From contig CAKPJL010000008.1 of the NCBI GenBank assembly GCA_934162655.1, positions 1-33,973 of the forward strand: DNA of 33,973 bases, given 5' to 3'. This DNA comes from an uncultured Clostridia bacterium (GTDB taxonomy: Bacteria > Bacillota > Clostridia > TANB77 > CAG-465). How positions within the stretch are numbered: position 1 is the stretch's first letter; the number at the start of each line of letters is the position of its first letter. This document shows positions 1 to 6,968 of the stretch, one piece after another. The notes beneath the pieces were generated by a model that did not search any database, had not been told where the DNA came from, and worked only from the letters and a program-made list of their open reading frames with translations. The translations under genes and the position numbers were made by a program.

Positions 1-2
1 CA

Positions 3-107
3 GTTGGAGGAAAAGCAGTTGGAAAAGGAATTGCTAAACAAAATTGTGAAAAAATAGTTGATGTTGTAGCCAAAGTATTAAACTTTTTTAAAATAAAGAA
101 AAAATGA
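3..107 (+). CDS. C-terminal fragment of an unidentified protein
   Basis: An open frame enters from the left edge and runs for 34 codons to TGA at 105-107. The visible tail begins VGGKAVGKGIAK and ends in a lysine-rich FFKIKKK. A rho-independent terminator follows after about 10 bases, which supports this as a real gene end. The other two forward frames stop earlier, at base 57 or before. The fragment is too short to assign a family, and no function is proposed. Confidence 0.5.
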   Translation, partial: VGGKAVGKGIAKQNCEKIVDVVAKVLNFFKIKKK

Positions 108-116
108 TTATATTGT

Positions 117-152
117 AAAAAGTGAAGTTTTTTCTAAAAAGCTTCACTTTTT
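117..152 (+). terminator. Rho-independent terminator of the left-edge gene
   Basis: AAAAAGTGAAG (117-127) pairs with CTTCACTTTTT (142-152), giving an 11-bp stem that ends in a T run. It lies directly downstream of the plus-strand stop at 107. Confidence 0.85.
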
Positions 153-188
153 CCTAGTTTATGATACAGTGCTTATATGTTTAATTTT

Positions 189-225
189 AAAAAAATATGC
201 AATGACAAAATGATTGCATATTTTT
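189..225. terminator. Hairpin terminator between convergent genes
   Basis: AAAAATATGCAAT (191-203) and ATTGCATATTTTT (213-225) form a 13-bp perfect stem around a 9-base loop, with A and T runs on both sides. It sits about 20 bases past the stop of the minus-strand ATP-grasp gene, so it probably ends that transcript and could also back up the plus-strand terminator at 117-152. Confidence 0.8.
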
Positions 226-244
226 ATATATTAACTATTAATAA

Positions 245-1255
245 TTAACCATATATTTCTTTATCAAATTTCTCTCTAAGTCCTTTTTTATCTTTTTCTA
301 AGTGAACTTCAGATTGGTAAAGATCGTGTCCTGGAAAAGGATTAGCTTCAAGTATTAGAGCATCATCTTTTGTTACTACAACATCAAATCCTATATATCT
401 TAGTCCTTCTATTTCTTTGGCACATTCTTTTGCCACATTTATAGCCTTATCAAAATTTGGAATTTCAAATCCTACAATTTTTGTATTTGTAGCAGGATGT
501 ACTTCATATACATTTCCCTTTTTATCTACTGCCGGTTTTTTTACCACTCCATCATCTGATACAACTGTAAAAAGTCCATCATTATTAAAGTTATCAACAG
601 ATTTTCCTTTATTTCCCATCCTAAGTCCTACAAATAATACTACCACATTTGAAGGTTCTTTTTTAAGAGTCACAACTCTTATTGTGTTTACAGAGCTTGG
701 ATTTAAGCTAGACATTTTTTCATGTTGAACAATACATTCTTCTACTAGAATTTGTTTATTTAATTTGAGTCTTTCATATAGTTTCTCAAAATTTGTTTTT
801 TCATCAATAGTTATCTTCTCTACTCCATGTCCACATGATTCATCTATTGGCTTTACAATAAACACCTTATGCTTCTTTGCAAAATTCTCAAATTCCTCTT
901 TACTTACATCTTCTAAACAAATCCAATCTCTTTTTAAGAACCTAGAGTGATGCTTATTAAAATATAACTTATTACCTGTTTTCCTCATTATTTCTTTATC
1001 ATTTAAATATTCAACATATCTATTGTTAACACCTCGTGTTATATATGTTTTTCTTTGCTCGTCATTTAAGTTATACATTTTAAATACTTTATAATCAACG
1101 TATCCTGCCATATACTTTGAACCACATTTTATTATATCCATTAATATTTTAAAAGAATTTTTTCCTGTTTCTTTTGATACTTCTTTTGCAGTTTTAAACA
1201 TTGCACCATAATTCATAGAAATAATTCTTTTTATCATATATTTAAATTTTCCCAT
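245..1255 (-). CDS. Sugar-transfer-associated ATP-grasp family protein
   Basis: A 336-aa cytoplasmic protein with an ATP-grasp fold. Seen: the nucleotide-binding strand FIVKPIDESCGHGVEKI (Lys135 is the expected ATP-phosphate ligand), LVEE before a central block, the segment SLNPSSVNTIRVVTL, and a C-terminal metal-binding end IGFDVVVTKDDALILEANPFPG (split here as IGFDVVV and LILEANPFPG). These match the family called sugar-transfer-associated ATP-grasp, often found near polysaccharide or cell-wall sugar genes; the carboxylate-amine (or similar) ligase chemistry is known for ATP-grasp enzymes, but the substrate here is unknown. It is transcribed alone from its own promoter, back to back with the MurT/GatD-like pair, which suggests but does not prove an envelope role. 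GGTGG lies 7-11 bases before the ATG. Confidence 0.8.
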   Translation of the reverse strand: MGKFKYMIKRIISMNYGAMFKTAKEVSKETGKNSFKILMDIIKCGSKYMAGYVDYKVFKMYNLNDEQRKTYITRGVNNRYVEYLNDKEIMRKTGNKLYFNKHHSRFLKRDWICLEDVSKEEFENFAKKHKVFIVKPIDESCGHGVEKITIDEKTNFEKLYERLKLNKQILVEECIVQHEKMSSLNPSSVNTIRVVTLKKEPSNVVVLFVGLRMGNKGKSVDNFNNDGLFTVVSDDGVVKKPAVDKKGNVYEVHPATNTKIVGFEIPNFDKAINVAKECAKEIEGLRYIGFDVVVTKDDALILEANPFPGHDLYQSEVHLEKDKKGLREKFDKEIYG

Positions 1256-1272
1256 ATCTATCCACCAAAAAA

Positions 1273-1301
1273 AGTATATTACAAGAATTAATATTTGTCA
1301 A
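1273..1301 (-). promoter_or_regulatory. Sigma-A promoter of the ATP-grasp gene
   Basis: Read on the minus strand: TTGACA (1301-1296), a 17-base spacer, TATACT (1278-1273). The start codon is about 18 bases past the -10 box, so the leader is very short. Confidence 0.8.
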
Positions 1302-1331
1302 TTTTAATTATAATAAAATCTTTATTTAATA

Positions 1332-1360
1332 TTGTAAAATAGTATAAAAAAATGTATAAT
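1332..1360 (+). promoter_or_regulatory. Sigma-A promoter of the murT-gatD-like pair
   Basis: TTGTAA (1332-1337), a 17-base spacer, TATAAT (1355-1360). The RBS AAGGAGA begins at 1377 and the ATG is at 1391. The promoter is back to back with the one at 1273-1301. Confidence 0.8.
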
Positions 1361-1390
1361 AATTTTATATTGTTTTAAGGAGAAAACTTT

Positions 1391-2728
1391 ATGAATAAAT
1401 TTTTTACATTGCTCATTTCTAAAATATGTTTAAGAATTCTAAAACTAATTGGTAAAGGAAGCTCTTTACCAGGAAAAATAGCTTTAAAATTAGATAAGAA
1501 TATAATTAAAAAAATAAAAATCAAAAGCAGAGTTATTGCAGTTACCGGAAGTTCTGGAAAAGGCAGTACATCTTCCATGATTGTGGAAGTTTTAAGAAAA
1601 TCAGGTTATAGTGTAGCTCACAACATGAAAGGTTCAAACCTAAAATTTGGTATAGTAACATTACTTGTAGAAAACTCAAACTTAAAAGGTGAACTAAACA
1701 AGGACTATTTAGTATTTGAAATGGATGAAAGATATGCAAAATATGTATTTTGTGATATCGAACCAGACTTTTTAATAGTAACTAATGTAACTCGTGACCA
1801 ACCTCCACGCCAAGGCAATGTTGATGTAGTTTTGCAAGATATAAAATTAGCTATTCCAGCTAAAACCCATATAATACTTAATGCTGATAGCCCATATATG
1901 CAAAATTTGATTATTGGGCTCACTAACTACGTATCATATTATTCAGTTGCAAAAAACAAATATTCCCTATTAGAAAGTTTGTACAAAAAATTAAATATAT
2001 ACTACTGTCCAAAATGTAATAGCAAACTTAACTACTCATACTATAACTTTGAAGAGAATGGAAAGTACAAATGTATCAACGAAAAATGTGGCTTTGAAAT
2101 ACCAGAACCTCTATGTGAAGTTACAGATATAGATTATCAAAATAACATACTTACAATTGATGGGACTTATAATATAAAAACTGAATGCAAACTACTTTTT
2201 AATGTATATAATGTGCTTGCTTGTTTTACTGCCCTAAAACTTCTAAATATCGATTTAGATAAGGCCACAAAATACTTAAAAGAAATTTATCTAAGTAAGA
2301 AAATATATTCACATTACACTCAAAACAGTAGAAATGTATATGTGTTAAATAATAAAAATGAAAACTCAACTACATTTAATCAATCATTACACTTTGTAAA
2401 TATGAATAAAGAGATGAAAACCATAGTTGTCGGATGGTGGCAGATCAGTCGCAGATATGAATTTAATGATATATCTTGGCTCTACGATATAGACTTTGAA
2501 ATCTTAAACACACACGAACTAGAAACAGTTATATGTGTTGGACCTGAAAGATATGATATTGCGACTCGCGTAAAGTTATCTGGGATTGATAAAAGCAAAA
2601 TTCTTACATTCGAAAATATTAAAGATGCTTGTACATTTTTAAAATCAAATACTTCTCATGATATATACTCTATATTAAATTTTGATTACGTTGCCCCATT
2701 TAATAAATATATGAAAGGAGAAAAGTAA
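1391..2728 (+). CDS. murT: MurT-like Mur ligase (lipid II isoglutaminyl synthase subunit), divergent
   Basis: MurT with GatD amidates the D-glutamate of lipid II to D-isoglutamine at the membrane face of the cytoplasm. The 445-aa length fits MurT. Domains: an N-terminal Mur-ligase ATPase core with P-loop TGSSGKGST (52-60), EMDE near 110, NVTRDQ near 132 and LNADSP near 163; an inserted Cys4 zinc ribbon (C206, C209, C228, C233) typical of MurT; then the C-terminal MurT domain with DISWLYDIDFE near 380. The P-loop departs from the usual GTNGKTT, and the stretch before DISW (GWWQISRRYEF) lacks the usual NDxxADGRD-like residues, so this is a distant member. AAGGAGA gives a good start 8 bases downstream. 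The stop overlaps the next start by one base, indicating a coupled operon. It could act on a related rather than the canonical substrate. Confidence 0.8.
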   Translation: MNKFFTLLISKICLRILKLIGKGSSLPGKIALKLDKNIIKKIKIKSRVIAVTGSSGKGSTSSMIVEVLRKSGYSVAHNMKGSNLKFGIVTLLVENSNLKGELNKDYLVFEMDERYAKYVFCDIEPDFLIVTNVTRDQPPRQGNVDVVLQDIKLAIPAKTHIILNADSPYMQNLIIGLTNYVSYYSVAKNKYSLLESLYKKLNIYYCPKCNSKLNYSYYNFEENGKYKCINEKCGFEIPEPLCEVTDIDYQNNILTIDGTYNIKTECKLLFNVYNVLACFTALKLLNIDLDKATKYLKEIYLSKKIYSHYTQNSRNVYVLNNKNENSTTFNQSLHFVNMNKEMKTIVVGWWQISRRYEFNDISWLYDIDFEILNTHELETVICVGPERYDIATRVKLSGIDKSKILTFENIKDACTFLKSNTSHDIYSILNFDYVAPFNKYMKGEK

Positions 2729-3480
2729 TGGTTAAAATAGCTCATTTATACTATGACATATTAAATCTTTATGGAGAAGATGGAAATATAAAAGCACTAG
2801 AACACGCACTAAACACTATTAATGTTGACTATAAACTAGATAAACTAACTCTAAATGATATAATAGACTTTTCTTCTTACGACTTTATATACATTGGCTC
2901 AGGAACTGAAAATAATTTAAAAATTGCACTTGAGGACATAAAAAGATTTGAGGCTGGAATAAAAGAATATATTGATCAAAATAAAGTAATGCTTTGCACT
3001 GGTAACTCAATTTCAATTTTTGGTAAATACATAAGAAATTTAGATAATTCCAAAATAGAATGTCTAAACATATTTAATTATCATGTAAAAGAAACCAAGT
3101 TAAGAGTAGTTGCAGATGTAATGTTTACATTAAGTGGTTCTAAAAAACTTATAGGATTTTATAATACAAAATACACCGTGGTAGAAGAACTAGTTAAAAA
3201 CTATAATAATATTTTTGAGATAAAAAAATCAATAGGATATGAATTTGAAAATAAAAGTGATGGTATAAATAAAAATAATTTCTATGGAACAAATATTATT
3301 GGACCAATAATGGTAAGAAACCCTGAATTTTTAAGATTTATACTTTCAAGAATATTAGAAGAAACTAACATAGTTTTAAGTGATTCAACGCCTGCTCTTG
3401 ATTTTGATTTTGAAAATAAAGCAAGAGAAGAATTTATAAAAAATTATTATGAGAATAAAAAGAATAAAAAAATTCATTAA
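2728..3480 (+). CDS. gatD: GatD-like glutamine amidotransferase subunit, catalytic His apparently missing
   Basis: Partner of the upstream MurT-like ligase; its ATG shares one base with that gene's stop. In the known enzyme GatD hydrolyses glutamine and feeds ammonia to MurT. The 250-aa protein keeps the family opening IAHLYYDILNLYGEDGNI and a cysteine, C90, at the position of the nucleophile (MLCTGNS, where the usual form is ICGGYQ). The usual GTYLHGP motif with the catalytic histidine reads GTNIIGP (187-193), with Ile191 where His is expected. The common GGGxDREQ stretch reads GSGTENN. Alignment was done by eye from remembered family motifs. Either glutaminase activity is lost or reorganised, or this is a distinct subfamily. 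A terminator follows the stop immediately. Confidence 0.75.
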   Translation: MVKIAHLYYDILNLYGEDGNIKALEHALNTINVDYKLDKLTLNDIIDFSSYDFIYIGSGTENNLKIALEDIKRFEAGIKEYIDQNKVMLCTGNSISIFGKYIRNLDNSKIECLNIFNYHVKETKLRVVADVMFTLSGSKKLIGFYNTKYTVVEELVKNYNNIFEIKKSIGYEFENKSDGINKNNFYGTNIIGPIMVRNPEFLRFILSRILEETNIVLSDSTPALDFDFENKAREEFIKNYYENKKNKKIH

Positions 3481-3508
3481 GCCAATATTTTAGTTATTGG
3501 CTTTTTTA
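3481..3508. terminator. Bidirectional terminator between gatD-like gene and SDR pseudogene
   Basis: GCCAATA (3481-3487) pairs with TATTGGC (3495-3501), followed by a T run. It begins one base after the gatD-like stop. The stop of the convergent SDR reading frame (3490-3492) lies inside the loop, so the structure serves both directions. Confidence 0.85.
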
Positions 3509-4246
3509 TTTTTCTGTATATGATAATTAATGCTTGTAAAGATTCCTTCCGGTATAATATTTCTTAAAAAGTATAGTATTTTATTTTGTATACCTGGTAT
3601 TAATTTTGTTTTTCTTTTTAGTACGCTATTTAATGTGTATTTTGCAATTTTTTTTGCACTAACACATTTTTCATTTTCCTTAGCACAAGAAACTCTATCA
3701 AACTCACTTGAAAAATGTCCTGGGCATAATATGCCGTACCCTAACATTTGACTTCTTTTGTTTAAGTTCTTTTGATATAGAATTACTAAGGCTATATACA
3801 TATGATTTTGTAGCATAGTATGTAGACATATAAGGTCCAGAAGGCATTACCCCTGCAATAGAGGCAACATTTAAAATATATCCTGAATTTTTTCTCTCCA
3901 TTTCTTTTAAATAAAGTTTAGTTAATATATGTACAGCTTTAATATTTAAATTTATCATATTCATCTCTTTTTCCAAATCAGAGCTTAAAAATTCGTCAAC
4001 TATTCCAAATCCTGCATTATTAATTAATATATCAATATCTTTATATTTTTCAAATAAAGAGATACAATTATGGTCACTTGATAAATCCAAATCCTCAATT
4101 TCTATATTATCCTTTAATTCAGCTCTTAAATTTTCTAATCTTTCTTTTCTTCTTGCTATTGCAATCACATAAAAACCTTTTTTATGAAATTCTCTTACAA
4201 GTTCTAAACCAAGTCCTGAACTAGCACCAGTTATAAGTATTTTCAA
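3490..4246 (-). pseudogene. Short-chain dehydrogenase/reductase broken by one frameshift
   Basis: Two overlapping frames together make one NAD(P)-dependent short-chain dehydrogenase. The N-terminal part (3704-4246) carries the cofactor motif TGASSGLG, the structural NNAG and the catalytic YYATK (Tyr and Lys four apart). The C-terminal part (3490 to about 3735) continues with LCPGHFSSEF, the motif that normally follows 'SNVRV' in this family. Removing one base among 3734-3736 joins the frames as VRVGILCPG and gives exactly 251 codons plus stop, the normal SDR size. So a single-base insertion is the only visible lesion. As written, the product would stop at residue 180, losing the substrate-loop half. 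The start appears to be TTG with GGTGAT upstream. It may be a real mutation or a sequencing error. The substrate is unknown. Confidence 0.85.
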
Positions 4247-4278
4247 CTACATCACCAAATAACATTTTACATTATTTT

Positions 4279-4313
4279 TAAAAAAAAAGGAAGTAATTAT
4301 TACATTACTTCCT
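4279..4313 (-). terminator. Terminator of the 136-aa unknown gene
   Basis: AGGAAGTAA (4288-4296) pairs with TTACTTCCT (4305-4313). On the minus strand the stem is followed by a long T run (A8 on the plus strand at 4281-4288). Confidence 0.85.
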
Positions 4314-4321
4314 AATTCTTT

Positions 4322-4732
4322 TTATATTTTATACTCGCGTTGTATACAAGAAAGTGAGGACTTGCTAGCAACTATCATTGCACAATCAAAAGTAAATCTA
4401 TCAGTATCTCTATTCATTGACAAATAAGTTTTTCTTAACTTGTCATTATTTTTATATCTACTGTAATTGGCAGCAAGATGTCTTGCAATTCTTAAGACAT
4501 CAATTTTATTAGCATTTGATATCATAAATGCCTTATCAACTAGCCTTCTTGCCTCTTCTTCGTCAACAGTGTCAACATATGTTGCAAAACCAACACCTAT
4601 ATGCTGACTACGAGTAGTAAGTTTTTGACTTCCACAAGTTTTTTCGATGTAAAGCAAGAAATCTTCAATTTTTTCTTCCTCAATTAAGTCAGCCACTTTC
4701 TTACCTTCGCTTAAGTTATAGTCATACTTCAT
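4322..4732 (-). CDS. Uncharacterised 136-aa soluble protein
   Basis: I do not recognise this family. The protein is 136 aa, charged, with no signal peptide or membrane segment. It has an acidic helical N-terminus (EEEKIEDFLLYIEKTCG), a middle VDEEEARRLVDKAF and a basic helical region RIARHLAANYSRYKNNDKLRK, so it is probably mostly alpha-helical. Three cysteines are scattered and form no zinc motif. The gene is well framed: a perfect promoter at 4785-4813, RBS AGAGGAG before the ATG and a strong terminator after the stop, so it is expressed as a single-gene unit. No neighbour suggests a role. Confidence 0.75.
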   Translation of the reverse strand: MKYDYNLSEGKKVADLIEEEKIEDFLLYIEKTCGSQKLTTRSQHIGVGFATYVDTVDEEEARRLVDKAFMISNANKIDVLRIARHLAANYSRYKNNDKLRKTYLSMNRDTDRFTFDCAMIVASKSSLSCIQREYKI

Positions 4733-4784
4733 AAACTAAACTCCTCTTTAATTAAATTTGGAATAAAATTAAACCATATTATAT

Positions 4785-4813
4785 ATTATATTACATAATA
4801 TGTTTTTTGTCAA
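4785..4813 (-). promoter_or_regulatory. Consensus sigma-A promoter of the 136-aa unknown gene
   Basis: Minus strand: TTGACA (4813-4808), a 17-base spacer, TATAAT (4790-4785). Both boxes match the consensus fully, so strong constitutive expression is likely. Confidence 0.85.
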
Positions 4814-4828
4814 ATTTTTTAATACCTA

Positions 4829-4857
4829 TTGATTTTAAATGCTCGTAATGATAAAAT
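4829..4857 (+). promoter_or_regulatory. Extended -10 promoter of lemA
   Basis: TTGATT (4829-4834), a 17-base spacer, TAAAAT (4852-4857) preceded by TGA, an extended -10 element. It drives the LemA gene 25 bases downstream. Confidence 0.7.
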
Positions 4858-4881
4858 GTTCTTTGTGAAAGGGTGATACAG

Positions 4882-5400
4882 GTGGCCTATCTTGTAATAG
4901 CAATAATAGTTCTTCTTCTTTTATCTTTAATAGTTGCCGGAATGTATAATAATTTAGTTGCTTCAAAATTAAAAGTAGATAATTCATTGACCGTATTAAA
5001 TAAAAGTATAGAAAAGATTTTAAATCTTGTATCTAATATATTAAATACATCAAAAAAATACTTAAAATATGAACAAGATATAATAACTAAAATATCAAAT
5101 ACTGTTAAGAACTATTCTTCCTGTGATGATTTAGTCAAAAAATCAGATGCATATGCATTAATTAATAATGATTTGAACTCTTTATTTACACTAATAGAAG
5201 CATACCCTGAATTAAAAGAGGATAAAAACTTTATAAAAGATAAACAATATTTCACAGATTTAGAAAATGAATGCTTAAAACTAACGAAAATATACAATAA
5301 TGATGTTCAAATGTATAATAACTCTGTTAATTCTTTTCCTGGAAATATTGTAGCTAAGATCTTTGGATTTAACAAAAAAGACTTTTTTGATATAAACTAA
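4882..5400 (+). CDS. LemA family membrane protein
   Basis: A 172-aa LemA-type protein: one N-terminal transmembrane helix (AYLVIAIIVLLLLSLIVAG) followed by the family's YNNLVASKLKVDNSLTVLNK segment, which matches the usual 'YNxLVxLRNxVxNAWSQIDVQLKRR' pattern in position, and then a long helical bundle. LemA proteins have a short outside tail, one helix and a cytoplasmic four-helix-like domain; their molecular role is not settled. I chose the GTG at 4882 because the AAAGGGTGAT stretch (4868-4877) makes a ribosome binding site at the right distance. A GTG at 4873 would add three residues but overlaps that site. The gene stands alone between its own promoter and terminator. Confidence 0.85.
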   Translation: MAYLVIAIIVLLLLSLIVAGMYNNLVASKLKVDNSLTVLNKSIEKILNLVSNILNTSKKYLKYEQDIITKISNTVKNYSSCDDLVKKSDAYALINNDLNSLFTLIEAYPELKEDKNFIKDKQYFTDLENECLKLTKIYNNDVQMYNNSVNSFPGNIVAKIFGFNKKDFFDIN

Positions 5401-5416
5401 ATAACAATGTTTAATT

Positions 5417-5440
5417 AAGGTGATTTATTCACCTTTTTTT
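5417..5440 (+). terminator. Terminator of lemA
   Basis: AAGGTGA (5417-5423) pairs with TCACCTT (5429-5435), followed by T7. It lies 17 bases past the lemA stop. Confidence 0.85.
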
Positions 5441-5449
5441 GTTATATTA

Positions 5450-5478
5450 TTAACTTTTGTAAATAATTATGTTATAAT
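5450..5478 (+). promoter_or_regulatory. Extended -10 promoter of the 196-aa unknown gene
   Basis: TGTTATAAT (5470-5478) is a full extended -10 element. A weak -35 TTAACT lies at 5450-5455 with a 17-base spacer. GGAGG is at 5490-5494, so the leader is only a few bases. Confidence 0.7.
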
Positions 5479-5501
5479 TACTAACAAATGGAGGAATCAC
5501 T

Positions 5502-6092
5502 TTGAATAATCTATACTTATATGTAAAATCTAATGAATGTGAAGATGTATTAAAATATGGCATAAAACTATCTGAATATTGCAATAGAGTATTTAAGCTT
5601 GCAAATACAGAAAAAAAGGGAATTACAGCATACTTAGCTCCTAAAGACTCTAAAAAATATTTTGATAAGAACTATACATGTTTAAGGATATCGACTACTG
5701 GGCTTAAAATATATGTTATAAATGATATATTTAGTACATTAGATAGCGTTTATGATAAACATACTATTATAAAATTAGAAAATTATAAATTGGGTGATTT
5801 TGAAGATCCAATTGCAATAATATGCACTTCAATACTACCAGAAAACATATATACATACAATGAAATAATAGATACACCGTTAATTGTTAGTAATTCTAAA
5901 GATTACTTTTATGAAAAGGCTGTCCAAGATATGATTGAAAATAATTATTTTTCTAATTATGAACTATATAAGGCTATGCTAATCTTAGGTGAAAAAAAAG
6001 GTATTTTTGAACAAGTATTTGAAAACAATACCAACAAAATCTATATGAACAAGCTAAACAAAAAGATATATACAAATATAAGCAAATTTTAA
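5502..6092 (+). CDS. Unknown 196-aa protein with a possible ADP-ribosyltransferase-like fold
   Basis: I cannot name the family. The start is TTG (5502), set by GGAGG seven bases upstream. The protein is soluble with no signal or membrane segment. The N-terminal 120 residues follow an order seen in small ADP-ribosyltransferase-like and KptA-like folds: a strand plus 'VLKYGIKLS', then ITAYLAPKDSKKYF, then CLRISTTGLKIYVIND, then CTSILPENIYTYNEI, the last resembling the 'PxxxI' strand that closes such domains. This is pattern impression only. The first strand (LYVKS) lacks the histidine typical of active H-Y-E or KptA types, so catalysis is doubtful. The C-terminal 70 residues look helical (SNYELYKAMLILGEKKG). 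tRNA-Gln follows closely; its promoter begins at the stop codon. Confidence 0.7.
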   Translation: MNNLYLYVKSNECEDVLKYGIKLSEYCNRVFKLANTEKKGITAYLAPKDSKKYFDKNYTCLRISTTGLKIYVINDIFSTLDSVYDKHTIIKLENYKLGDFEDPIAIICTSILPENIYTYNEIIDTPLIVSNSKDYFYEKAVQDMIENNYFSNYELYKAMLILGEKKGIFEQVFENNTNKIYMNKLNKKIYTNISKF

Positions 6093-6121
6093 TTGACTTT
6101 ATTTAAAATGTGTTGTAATAT
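6093..6121 (+). promoter_or_regulatory. Promoter of tRNA-Gln
   Basis: TTGACT (6093-6098), a 17-base spacer, TAATAT (6116-6121). The -35 box begins one base after the stop of the preceding gene and the tRNA starts 13 bases past the -10 box. Confidence 0.65.
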
Positions 6122-6134
6122 ATATTGTATATAT

Positions 6135-6209
6135 TGGGGTATCGCCAAGTGGTAAGGCAATCGGCTCTGACCCGATCATTCGTAAGTTCGAATCTTACTA
6201 CCCCAGCCA
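6135..6209 (+). tRNA. tRNA-Gln(CTG)
   Basis: A full cloverleaf: acceptor TGGGGTA/TACCCCA, D-arm GCC...GGC, anticodon stem ATCGG/CCGAT with loop CTCTGAC (anticodon CTG, decoding CAG), T-arm GTAAG-TTCGAAT-CTTAC, discriminator G and encoded CCA. An anticodon of CTG implies a separate TTG-reading glutamine tRNA elsewhere, which alone could read CAA and CAG. A promoter precedes it and a terminator follows immediately. Confidence 0.95.
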
Positions 6210-6242
6210 AAAAAATGTAAGAGTTTTTCTCTTACATTTTTA
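6210..6242. terminator. Bidirectional terminator between tRNA-Gln and tetR
   Basis: AAAAATGTAAGAG (6211-6223) and CTCTTACATTTTT (6229-6241) form a 13-bp stem with a T5 loop. It ends the tRNA transcript on the plus strand and overlaps the stop codon of the convergent TetR gene. Confidence 0.9.
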
Positions 6243-6842
6243 TTTCTTTATAATGCTATTAATTATTTTTACTATTTCTTGTTTCATTACTTTATAGTTT
6301 AACGCCTTATGGTTGTGATACACAACTTCGTGACAATAATTTTCAACAATGCCTATTGATATATGAACTTTTTCAAATAAATTTTCATTTTCTATATTAT
6401 TTTCATTTAAGGTTTCAACTATTTTTTTTGTTAGCTCTATTTCTTTATTACAAAATACATCCGCGATATCTTCATCTAAATGGGATAGTGCAATCATTTC
6501 TTCATGTGCTTTTTTAGATAATGTGTGCTTTTTTATAAACACATCTAACATCTTACTTAAAACATCTTCTAAGTTATTAAATTTTATATCTTTATGCTTT
6601 AATACATCAAGCAGCGGAAACATTATTGTATCTGAATAATTTTTAACACCTTCAATAAATATTTCTTTTTTATCATTAAAATACTGATAAATAATTCCAG
6701 TAGAAACATTGGCATATTTTGCTATATCGCCAGTATTAGTATTATAGTATCCATTTTCACACATTAATTCAAAACCTTTTTCAATAATCCTATTCCTTTT
6801 TTCAATAGATCTTTTTTGAACAGGCATTCTAACATCAGACAT
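6240..6842 (-). CDS. TetR/AcrR family transcriptional repressor
   Basis: A 200-aa one-component repressor. The N-terminal helix-turn-helix is clear: RNRIIEKGFELMCENGYYNTN, then TGDIAKYANVSTGIIYQYFNDKKEIF, the canonical TetR DNA-binding signature. The remaining about 140 residues are the helical ligand-binding and dimer domain, whose ligand cannot be guessed. The likely start is the ATG at 6842, 8 bases from AGGAAG; an in-frame GTG at 6851 touches that site and is unlikely. It is divergent from an operon that once encoded an ABC exporter and now reaches the ZIP and P-type ATPase genes. Two identical 20-bp palindromes in the shared intergenic region are its probable operators, and one lies near its own -35, so autoregulation is likely. 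Confidence 0.9.
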   Translation of the reverse strand: MSDVRMPVQKRSIEKRNRIIEKGFELMCENGYYNTNTGDIAKYANVSTGIIYQYFNDKKEIFIEGVKNYSDTIMFPLLDVLKHKDIKFNNLEDVLSKMLDVFIKKHTLSKKAHEEMIALSHLDEDIADVFCNKEIELTKKIVETLNENNIENENLFEKVHISIGIVENYCHEVVYHNHKALNYKVMKQEIVKIINSIIKK

Positions 6843-6863
6843 TAAATTCACTTCCTAGAATGT

Positions 6864-6892
6864 ATTATATACTAAAATTTTTATAAATTCAA
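6864..6892 (-). promoter_or_regulatory. Promoter of tetR
   Basis: Minus strand: TTGAAT (6892-6887), a 17-base spacer, TATAAT (6869-6864). The first operator palindrome (6906-6925) lies just upstream of its -35. Confidence 0.75.
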
Positions 6893-6905
6893 TATTTACA
6901 CAAAA

Positions 6906-6925
6906 ATATGATATTTTTGTCATAT
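6906..6925. promoter_or_regulatory. Putative TetR operator O1 (ATATGA-N8-TCATAT)
   Basis: ATATGA (6906-6911), 8 bases, TCATAT (6920-6925). It lies between the -35 boxes of the divergent promoters, 5 bases before the plus-strand -35. The same half-sites and spacing recur at 6969-6988. Confidence 0.75.
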
Positions 6926-6930
6926 GTGTA

Positions 6931-6959
6931 TTGACTTATTACTATTATTAATATATAAT
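6931..6959 (+). promoter_or_regulatory. Strong promoter reading into the ABC scar, ZIP and P-type ATPase genes
   Basis: TTGACT (6931-6936), a 17-base spacer, TATAAT (6954-6959). It is flanked on both sides by the identical operator palindromes and is otherwise intact. Confidence 0.85.
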
Positions 6960-6968
6960 CATATGTAA

